From: an uncultured Eubacteriales bacterium
GTDB taxonomy: Bacteria > Bacillota > Clostridia > Christensenellales > Aristaeellaceae
DNA length: 64,000 nt
Reading direction: 5' to 3'
Assembly: GCA_900316415.1 (NCBI GenBank)
Contig: ONCV01000008.1
Location: 1-64,000 of the forward strand
Made by a program: the position numbers and the translations under genes
The notes under the pieces: generated by a model
Seen by the model: the letters and a program-made list of their open reading frames with translations, nothing else
Database searches by the model: none
Told to the model about the DNA's origin: nothing
In this document: piece by piece, positions 58,444 through 64,000 of the stretch
Layout: each line of letters opens with the position of its first letter
Numbering within the stretch: the first letter of the stretch is position 1

Positions 58444-60336
58444 TTACTTTACATATTCTGCAGCCTGTTGACCGGCAATGCGGCCAAAGACCACGAAATC
58501 GGCCACGGCGTTACCGCCCAAACGGTTGGCGCCGTGCACGCCGCCGGTGACCTCGCCCGCGGCGAACAGGCCGGGGATGATCTCGCCGTTTTCATTCAGC
58601 ACATGGGTGTTTTCATCGATCTTCAGACCGCCCATGGTGTGATGGATGCCCGCGGTGACCTTCACCGCATAGAAAGGCGCGGTATCCAGGGGCTGGGCAA
58701 AGCTGGTGCGGCCAAACTCGGGATCGTTCTTTTCAGCCACATAACCGTTCCAGGTGTTCATGGTTTCGGCAAAAGCGTCGGCGGGGATCTCCAGGATCGC
58801 GGCCAATGCTTCATAGCTGTCCGCGCCGTACATGAAGCCCCGGTTGATGTAGCCCTGAATGACAGAGGAAGCATCCACCATCTTCTGGTCCACCACCAGC
58901 CAGGAGAAGGCGCCGGGCTGGGCGATCTCGGCAGCAGAGACCACGTCCCGGGTGCCCACTTCGTCGATGAAGCGCTTGCCTTCCGCGTTCACCAGGATCG
59001 CGCCGTCGCCCCGCAGGCCTTCGGTGATCAGGGAAGCGGTATCGGCCTGCACGGTGGGATGGATCTGGATCTGCTCCATATCCACGGTGGCGGCGCCCAG
59101 CGCCTGGGCCATTTCGATGCCCTGGCCCTGGATGCCGGCGGCATTGGTGGTCATGAAGCCGTCCAATTGAGGCGCGTACTTGACCACCATATCCAGGTTG
59201 GCGCCAAAGCCGCCGCTGGCCAGGATCACGGCCTTGGCGTTGACGGTGACGGTGTTGCCGGATTTGCCGGTGGCCACGATGCCGCAGGCCGCGCCGGCCT
59301 CATTGGTCAGGATCTGGGTGGCGGTGGTGTCGGTGAGCAGGGTAATGTTGTCCCGTTCCTGACTGGCCTTTTCCAGCAGCGGCACGGTATAAGCGCCTAC
59401 GGAGACCACCTTGCCCTCGGCGTTCACCGGACGATGGATGCGCTTGACGGACGCGCCGCCGAAGGCCGCCACGTTGTTCAGATCAATGCCAATGGAACTG
59501 AGCCAATCGATGGCGGCGGCGCTGTCGTTCACCAGGGTGTTCACCAGGTCAGGGTTGTTCAGGCCCTTGCCGCCGATCAGGGTATCCAGGGCAAAGAGCT
59601 CGGTGGAATCGAAATATCCTTCGGGATTGGCCTGCCAGGCTTCCCACTGCTCCTTGACCTTGGCAGCCAGGGCAGTGATGGCCTCGTTGTCGGCATAGGC
59701 TTCGGCAGCGGCCAGGGTCTTTTCCACGCCGGCGCCTTCGCCGAATTCATTTTTGTCCTGATACACGGTCTTGGCGGCGTTCATGCCGCCGGTGGCCTTG
59801 ACGGAGTTTCCGCCCACGGCAGGCTGGCTTTCCACGATGACCACCTTCTTGCCTTCGTCGGCAGCGGTGATGGCGGCTACCATGCCCGCGCCGCCCGCGC
59901 CGACCACCACGATGTCAGCTTCGTAGGTTTCGTCCTTGGCTTCCTCGGACTGGGCCTCGCGCATATAATCATCGGGGTTCACGCCGGCGTTTTCCAGCGC
60001 TTGGCGGGCCGCTTCGATCACGGCGCCGCGGGTAACGAAGGCAAAGGTCGCGCCGGTGTAGGTGTCCACGATGCCGTTCGCTTCCACGAAGGCCTGGGGC
60101 CACTCTTCAACGACCTTGCTGCCGATGCCCTCAGTTTCGGCGTCACCGACGATCTCCACAATGGCGATTTCGCCATCGTCCAGGGTCATGGTCACGGTCA
60201 CATCGCCGCCAAAGCCTTGGGCTGTGCCGGTGCCGGTGACAACAGCGGTTTCGGTGGCGGTTGTGGCCAGGGCCGCGGGCAGGATGCACAGCAGCATGGC
60301 CAGCGCGGTCAGCAGGGCGAGGATACGGTTCTTCAT
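58444..60336 (-). CDS. secreted FMN/FAD flavoprotein reductase (fumarate reductase/UrdA-like)
   Basis: This 630-residue exported enzyme has a signal peptide (about 1-24), an FMN-binding domain (about 30-115) with the covalent-flavin motif DTYTGAT (91-97, Thr 97 the expected site for ApbE-made FMN), then an FAD oxidoreductase domain with GAGGAG (147-152). GLRGDGAILVN, GIHHTMGGL and HGANRLGGNA resemble the active-site loops of flavocytochrome c-type fumarate and urocanate reductases. No heme CxxCH motif is seen. It would reduce an unsaturated acid outside the cell, with electrons from a membrane donor. The acceptor is unknown. The start follows AAAGGAGGAACCCTCT. It is downstream of the MATE pseudogene and under the promoter at 61006-61034. 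Confidence 0.9.
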   Translation of the reverse strand: MKNRILALLTALAMLLCILPAALATTATETAVVTGTGTAQGFGGDVTVTMTLDDGEIAIVEIVGDAETEGIGSKVVEEWPQAFVEANGIVDTYTGATFAFVTRGAVIEAARQALENAGVNPDDYMREAQSEEAKDETYEADIVVVGAGGAGMVAAITAADEGKKVVIVESQPAVGGNSVKATGGMNAAKTVYQDKNEFGEGAGVEKTLAAAEAYADNEAITALAAKVKEQWEAWQANPEGYFDSTELFALDTLIGGKGLNNPDLVNTLVNDSAAAIDWLSSIGIDLNNVAAFGGASVKRIHRPVNAEGKVVSVGAYTVPLLEKASQERDNITLLTDTTATQILTNEAGAACGIVATGKSGNTVTVNAKAVILASGGFGANLDMVVKYAPQLDGFMTTNAAGIQGQGIEMAQALGAATVDMEQIQIHPTVQADTASLITEGLRGDGAILVNAEGKRFIDEVGTRDVVSAAEIAQPGAFSWLVVDQKMVDASSVIQGYINRGFMYGADSYEALAAILEIPADAFAETMNTWNGYVAEKNDPEFGRTSFAQPLDTAPFYAVKVTAGIHHTMGGLKIDENTHVLNENGEIIPGLFAAGEVTGGVHGANRLGGNAVADFVVFGRIAGQQAAEYVK

Positions 60337-60354
60337 AGAGGGTTCCTCCTTTTT

Positions 60355-60953
60355 TTATTCAACACGTTCCCGGCTGGGAACGGTGTTTCCCGGGAGAGAT
60401 ACAAATGCTTTTCGGTAAAAAAGCAGGGACACGCCGGTGGCGATCACCCAGCCGATGGGCCAGGCGCACCAGATCCCCGTGGACTGCAGCGCCGTGCGGG
60501 AAAGCAGGATCGCCAGCATCACCCGCAGGATCAGGTCGGTAAAGGTGGCCGTCATAAACTGCCGCATCATGCCCGCTCCGCGCAGCACGCCATCCGCCGC
60601 CAGCTTGGCGGAAACCACGAAATAGAAGGGCGAGAGAATGCGCAAAAAAACGATGCCGGTTCGTAAGGCCTGCTCCGTCGGATCATCCATGAAGAACCGT
60701 ACCAGCGCCTCTCCCGCAAAGAAATACAGCAAGCAGAAAGGGACGCACAGCAGCCACACCATTTTGTGCCCTGCCCGCAAGCCTTGCCGCACACGCTCCC
60801 GCTTGCCCGCGCCGATGTTCTGCGCCGTGTAATTGGAAATGCCGTTGGCCAGCGTGGTAAAGGAAGTAATGACCAGGTTATTCAGCTTGACCCCGGCAGA
60901 ATAGCCCGCCATAATACTGTGGATGGTTTTCCCTCCGTCAGATCCTTGTTCAT
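60355..60953 (-). pseudogene. MATE exporter pseudogene with large internal deletion
   Basis: From ATG at 60953 the frame reads MNKDLTEGKPSTVLW, a typical MATE start, then meets a stop 23 codons in. In another frame the sequence continues with AGYSAGVKLNNLVITSF and ends at 60355, matching the last ~185 residues of a MATE protein. About 250 residues between are missing. The junction lies near AGTATTATGGCGG (about 60908-60920). The encoded protein cannot be functional. The remnant is transcribed with the flavoprotein gene. Confidence 0.8.
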
Positions 60954-61005
60954 GGTTTGCATGCTTCCCATCGTGCGTGAATTTGTGTATTCTCACACAA
61001 AAATG

Positions 61006-61034
61006 ATTATACACTTGACTTTGCTCTCTGTAAA
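61006..61034 (-). promoter_or_regulatory. promoter of the flavoprotein reductase transcript
   Basis: Minus strand: TTTACA (61034-61029), 17-base spacer, TATAAT (61011-61006). Its region overlaps the divergent LysR promoter. Confidence 0.75.
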
Positions 61035-61043
61035 AGATATATT
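61015..61043 (+). promoter_or_regulatory. promoter of the LysR gene
   Basis: Plus strand: TTGACT (61015-61020), 17-base spacer, TATATT (61038-61043). It overlaps the opposite promoter by 20 bases. Confidence 0.75.
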
Positions 61044-61083
61044 TTACATGTCGGCTATCAGGATTTGATATGGAGGGGAAAAC

Positions 61084-61986
61084 GTGGCGGCATCCTATGA
61101 ATCGTATCGGATTTTCTATCATGTGGCCACCTGCGAAAGCTTTACCATGGCGGCGCGTATACTGCACAACAGCCAGCCCAACATCACCCGGATCATCAAC
61201 CGGCTGGAGCAGGAGCTGGCCTGTCAGCTTTTCATTCGCAGCAACAGGGGAATTACCCTGACCCACGAAGGCGAAATCCTCTTTGCGCACGTACAGGAGG
61301 CCGTGCAGCACATCACCTGCGCCGAAACCGAGCTGAAAAACATGGCCCATCTGCACGACGGGCAGATCACCATCGCCGCCAGCGAAGTGGCGCTGCGGGG
61401 CACGCTGCTGCCCGCCCTGCGGGATTATCGGCAGGAGTACCCCGGCGTACAGATCAACGTACGCAGCATGACCAGCGAGGACGCGATCTTTTTGATCCTG
61501 CATGGCCTGGCCGATCTGGCCATCGTCACCAAGCCCCTTCATGAAAACGCTTCCCTGAACGTGGAAACTTTGGCCACTTTCCCCGACGTGCTGGTGGCTC
61601 CCGCATCCATTTCCGCAAAGGCCGACCCTGAAGTCTGCTGTACTTTGGAACAGATCGCTTCCTGGCCCTTTGTGGCAATGCCCCGGAAAAGCGTGAGTTA
61701 TGAAATGCTGTGCGGATACTTTGCCCGGCACGGCCTGCTGTTTCATCCCACCACCTTCGTATCCGCTATGTCCCAGATCGTGCCCATGGTGTGCAGCGGG
61801 CTGGGCGCAGCCTTCCTGCCGGAATTTATGGTCCAGGAACAGCTTCGTACCGGAGAAATCGTCAAAATCCGCTTGACCGGTGATCCTCCCGCCCATACCG
61901 TGTGCATGATCACCCGGGCGAACCAGCCTGCCAGCGCAGCCTGCCGCGAACTGATGAACAGGCTGCTTGAGAATACATGCAGATGA
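61084..61986 (+). CDS. LysR-family transcription regulator
   Basis: This 300-residue regulator has an N-terminal winged HTH (about 5-62: YESYRIFYHVATCESFTMAA then SQPNITRIINRLEQEL) and a C-terminal effector domain. It starts with GTG at 61084 after GGAGGGGAAAAC. It faces the flavoprotein reductase operon across overlapping promoters, so it probably controls that operon and itself in response to the acid reduced by the enzyme. This is the classical arrangement for LysR activators. The effector is unknown. Confidence 0.92.
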   Translation: MAASYESYRIFYHVATCESFTMAARILHNSQPNITRIINRLEQELACQLFIRSNRGITLTHEGEILFAHVQEAVQHITCAETELKNMAHLHDGQITIAASEVALRGTLLPALRDYRQEYPGVQINVRSMTSEDAIFLILHGLADLAIVTKPLHENASLNVETLATFPDVLVAPASISAKADPEVCCTLEQIASWPFVAMPRKSVSYEMLCGYFARHGLLFHPTTFVSAMSQIVPMVCSGLGAAFLPEFMVQEQLRTGEIVKIRLTGDPPAHTVCMITRANQPASAACRELMNRLLENTCR

Positions 61987-62010
61987 ACCATATTGCGGCA
62001 AAGACGCTTT

Positions 62011-62541
62011 CTACACAATCAGAAATTCATTCTCTTGCTCTATATATCTGCAAAAGATAAATATACCGCAAATAATTTCCGGGAGGAAACCGCAAGTATC
62101 TTCCACAATCCATCCTCCTGCAATGCCCTTGTGCATGATGCGGAGAACCTCAGAATTGGCGTTGTTTATCAAAGAGTAGTTCTGGCTATTGTGCATGGTC
62201 AAGAGATATTCTTCGCCGTTCACAACAATAATGGCGTGGTCAACTCTTGGCATTCTGCAAATCGGCCAGCCCACCACATCGGGATCATCACCATCTGCAT
62301 ATCCGGGATGGGCAGAACCAAGCAATCGGTTTTCGCTGTCAGTCAGAATATATTCTCGGTTTCTTACATCACCGGAACTGGCTTTTGCTTCATCGAGATA
62401 ACGGACATCTGCCGTTAAAAGCAGATCGTCTGCGATGCTGAGAATCTTTCTTTGCGAACCGAGCAACGCACTTTTTATTCTCGCCAAAGCAAGTTGCGGT
62501 TCATTTTTATAAAGAACTCCTGCCTTTATCGTGTATTTCAT
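62011..62541 (-). CDS. conserved hypothetical protein, possibly tubby/LURP-like beta-barrel
   Basis: This 176-residue protein has no signal peptide or membrane span apart from a hydrophobic C-terminal stretch (GFLPEIICGIFIFCRYIEQE). Its beta-rich middle with YILTDSENRLLGSA and VDHAIIVVNGEEYLLTMHNS could fit a tubby-like/LURP-one barrel, but this is a weak impression. The start at 62541 follows AAAGGAGACGCAGTG. It follows the CHR transporter gene by 16 bases and shares its AT-rich composition, so it is probably part of that operon. Confidence 0.6.
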   Translation of the reverse strand: MKYTIKAGVLYKNEPQLALARIKSALLGSQRKILSIADDLLLTADVRYLDEAKASSGDVRNREYILTDSENRLLGSAHPGYADGDDPDVVGWPICRMPRVDHAIIVVNGEEYLLTMHNSQNYSLINNANSEVLRIMHKGIAGGWIVEDTCGFLPEIICGIFIFCRYIEQENEFLIV

Positions 62542-62557
62542 CACTGCGTCTCCTTTC

Positions 62558-63121
62558 TTACAGAAGCGAATACAGGATAATTCCTGCAACACCTGAGCCT
62601 GCCATAACCCAAAGCGGATTCGGCTTCCATTTTCTTAAAGCAAAAATGCCAATGGCAAAAATCATCACGGCAATCAAATCCAGAGATAGCAAGTCATTCG
62701 GAAGCGTTCTCTGCCCATACAGTGCCATAATCAACAGCGAGATACCCGCCGATGCGATCATTGCAATGACCGCAGGGCGAAGTCCGGCAAGCACACCCTG
62801 CACCATATTCAACCCACGGAAACGATAATAGATATAGGCAAGGGTCGTTACGATAACACAGGATGGAAACACACACCCAACGGTTGCGATCATTGCACCG
62901 GGCAGTCCTGCAACTTGGATACCAACAAAGGTTGCGGAGTTGATGGCTATGGGGCCGGGTGTCATTTCAGCGATGGTCATAATATCCGCAAATTGTGTCA
63001 TTGTCAGCCAGGGGTGAATATCAACCACTTGATTCTCAATCAAAGGCATGGCAGCATATCCACCACCAATGCTGAATAATCCAATCTGAAAAAAGCTCCA
63101 GAACAATTCAAGATATATCAT
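62558..63121 (-). CDS. chromate (CHR) transporter, half-size
   Basis: This 187-residue membrane protein is a short CHR-family protein; two half-size subunits work as a pair in many Firmicutes. It has IGLFSIGGGYAAMPLIE near the N-terminus and AEMTPGPIAINSATFVG, both family signatures, with about five membrane segments. It overlaps its partner gene by 4 bases. The natural substrate may be chromate, sulfate or another anion. The codon use is more AT-rich than genes before 50 kb. Confidence 0.9.
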   Translation of the reverse strand: MIYLELFWSFFQIGLFSIGGGYAAMPLIENQVVDIHPWLTMTQFADIMTIAEMTPGPIAINSATFVGIQVAGLPGAMIATVGCVFPSCVIVTTLAYIYYRFRGLNMVQGVLAGLRPAVIAMIASAGISLLIMALYGQRTLPNDLLSLDLIAVMIFAIGIFALRKWKPNPLWVMAGSGVAGIILYSLL

Positions 63122-63693
63122 CTCTCATCACCTTCTTTCCGCATTCTTCCTTGATACCATGTATCCGCTGCTCCGATCACGCCACACACAAGAATAATGG
63201 CTATGATATTCACAGAGAAAAAGCGAACGGCGACAAAAGAACCGAGCATAACGATAATCGGCAATAACCGTTTCTTTTGAAAAATGGTTTTTGCCATATT
63301 GATCACAACATCACAAATCACCGCTGCCACTCCGCAAAGCATTCCTGCCATCGCCATATTTACAATGGCATTATCTCGAAATGCCTGATAAAACATGGAA
63401 ATGATTGATATAATAATCAATGGCGGCAACACAGTTCCCAATACAGTAAGCATTGCGCCGGGGAATCCTGCTACATGATAACCAACCAAAATGGAAGCAT
63501 TAACTGCTATTGCACCCGGAGAAGACTGTGCTATTGCAGTCAGATCCATCATCTCATCTTCTTCAATCCAACCAAGTTCCTCCACGAATTTCCTTCGCAT
63601 CAAGGGAATGATTACAAATCCACCGCCAAAAGTGCAAGCACTCAGTTTGAAAGTGGAAAAAAACAATTTTTTGTATTTTTGCAGGCTGTTCAC
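63118..63693 (-). CDS. chromate (CHR) transporter, half-size partner
   Basis: This 191-residue protein carries the second CHR half, with SACTFGGGFVIIPLM and QSSPGAIAVNASILVGY. It starts with GTG at 63693, with AAAGGATGG upstream at a rather long distance, so the exact start is slightly uncertain. The paired halves probably form the working transporter. The operon is divergent from a LysR gene, which likely regulates it. Confidence 0.88.
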   Translation of the reverse strand: MNSLQKYKKLFFSTFKLSACTFGGGFVIIPLMRRKFVEELGWIEEDEMMDLTAIAQSSPGAIAVNASILVGYHVAGFPGAMLTVLGTVLPPLIIISIISMFYQAFRDNAIVNMAMAGMLCGVAAVICDVVINMAKTIFQKKRLLPIIVMLGSFVAVRFFSVNIIAIILVCGVIGAADTWYQGRMRKEGDER

Positions 63694-63726
63694 TTCAAAA
63701 ATGCCATCCTTTCCGTGTTTTTTAAC

Positions 63727-63755
63727 TTTATACCACTTGATTTATGATAACGGAA
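63727..63755 (-). promoter_or_regulatory. possible promoter of the CHR operon
   Basis: Minus strand: TTCCGT (63755-63750), 17-base spacer, TATAAA (63732-63727). It overlaps the divergent promoter. Confidence 0.45.
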
Positions 63756-63765
63756 ATAATATAAT
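63737..63765 (+). promoter_or_regulatory. promoter of the second LysR gene
   Basis: Plus strand: TTGATT (63737-63742), 17-base spacer, TATAAT (63760-63765). Confidence 0.65.
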
Positions 63766-63805
63766 TTAACAGGAACGATAAGTATTCTAATATAAGGAGC
63801 TTATT

Positions 63806-64000
63806 ATGACGATACGACACATGATCATATTCCGTACCGTATGCGAAAACGGATATAATTCCACCAAAGCAGCGGAAGTTTTACACATGACACAACCGGC
63901 AGTCAGCCTTGCCATTAAGGAACTGGAACAATATTACGGCGTACGCCTGTTTGACAGAATCGGCAGAAGATTACAGATCACCGATGCGGGGCAGCATTTT
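63806..64000 (+). CDS. LysR-family regulator, truncated by window end
   Basis: From ATG at 63806 (after AAGGAGCTTATT) 65 codons are visible. They encode a LysR-type winged HTH: FRTVCENGYNSTKAAEVLHM, TQPAVSLAIKELEQYYGV and LFDRIGRRLQITDAG. The effector domain lies beyond the window. It is divergent from the CHR transporter pair, which is its likely target. Confidence 0.88.
   Translation, partial: MTIRHMIIFRTVCENGYNSTKAAEVLHMTQPAVSLAIKELEQYYGVRLFDRIGRRLQITDAGQHF

Noticed and set aside
60355-62001. A 548-codon minus-strand frame that appears to hold a long MATE protein
   Set aside because: Only the last ~185 codons are MATE-like. The first part is the antisense of the LysR gene.
1-64000. CRISPR arrays, rRNA genes or complete insertion sequences
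   Set aside because: No regularly spaced repeats, rRNA core sequences or transposase frames were seen. Only the group II intron end qualifies as a mobile element.

Overview
This window looks like a chromosome segment of a GC-rich anaerobic Firmicute, most likely an uncultured rumen or gut Clostridia (Christensenellales-like; the taxon is an inference). The basis is strong GGAGG-type ribosome binding sites, sigma-A-like promoters, a class B sortase, SpoIIAA/RsbV-like STAS genes, Gram-positive lipoprotein and Sec signals, and many transporters and pectin enzymes. Most genes are on the minus strand. The DNA is very GC-rich up to about 50 kb, intermediate from about 51 to 61 kb, and clearly AT-rich from about 62 kb to the end.

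Layout. 1-500: the 5' end of a group II intron (probably class C) sits directly after an intrinsic terminator, which closes a tiny gene (46 aa) with its own promoter. 478-7.7 kb: a PPi-type phosphofructokinase with an ArsB/SLC13-type permease, then a three-gene iron(III)-type ABC importer. 7.8-17.6 kb: a domain-permuted GH3 glycosidase, class B sortase, a MATE exporter fused to an anti-sigma-type ATPase domain, a PL11 rhamnogalacturonan lyase, and a divergent GT2 glycosyltransferase. 17.8-24.4 kb: two secreted proteins, a STAS/degenerate ATPase pair behind a near-consensus promoter, and a translationally coupled ABC exporter - CapA - phosphodiester glycosidase operon. 24.4-29 kb: NagZ-like GH3, Fe-S aldo/keto reductase, and a divergent epimerase coupled to a LacI-like sensor without an HTH. 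29-34 kb: a coupled MoxR - DUF58 - lipoprotein - DUF3842 operon, and a secreted 5'-nucleotidase C-domain protein behind an attenuator-like leader.

34-47.6 kb is a carbohydrate/amino-acid block centred on pectin: a fused amino-acid ABC protein, SDR, TIM-barrel isomerase, oligogalacturonate lyase (PL22), and a polysaccharide ABC importer (binding protein plus LplC- and LplB-like permeases). These run divergently from a sulfatase, a GH28 polygalacturonase and a GH106-like enzyme. A GH78 rhamnosidase remnant lies at 50.2 kb. Together with PL11 at 13.7 kb the genes fit attack on rhamnogalacturonan and galacturonan, oligomer uptake and intracellular breakdown.

47.6-55 kb holds housekeeping and stress genes: SRAP, a large secreted protein of unknown role, SGNH hydrolase, GNAT, DUF554, an AlkZ-related protein, an HD protein and a sirtuin. 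55-58.4 kb has a metal-binding HMA protein behind a palindromic operator, then a GntP permease and a glycerate 2-kinase. 58.4-62 kb has a secreted FMN/FAD flavoprotein reductase, an internally deleted MATE pseudogene and a divergent LysR regulator with overlapping promoters. 62-64 kb is an AT-rich block with two half-size chromate (CHR) transporters and a divergent, window-truncated LysR gene. No rRNA, tRNA or CRISPR array was seen.
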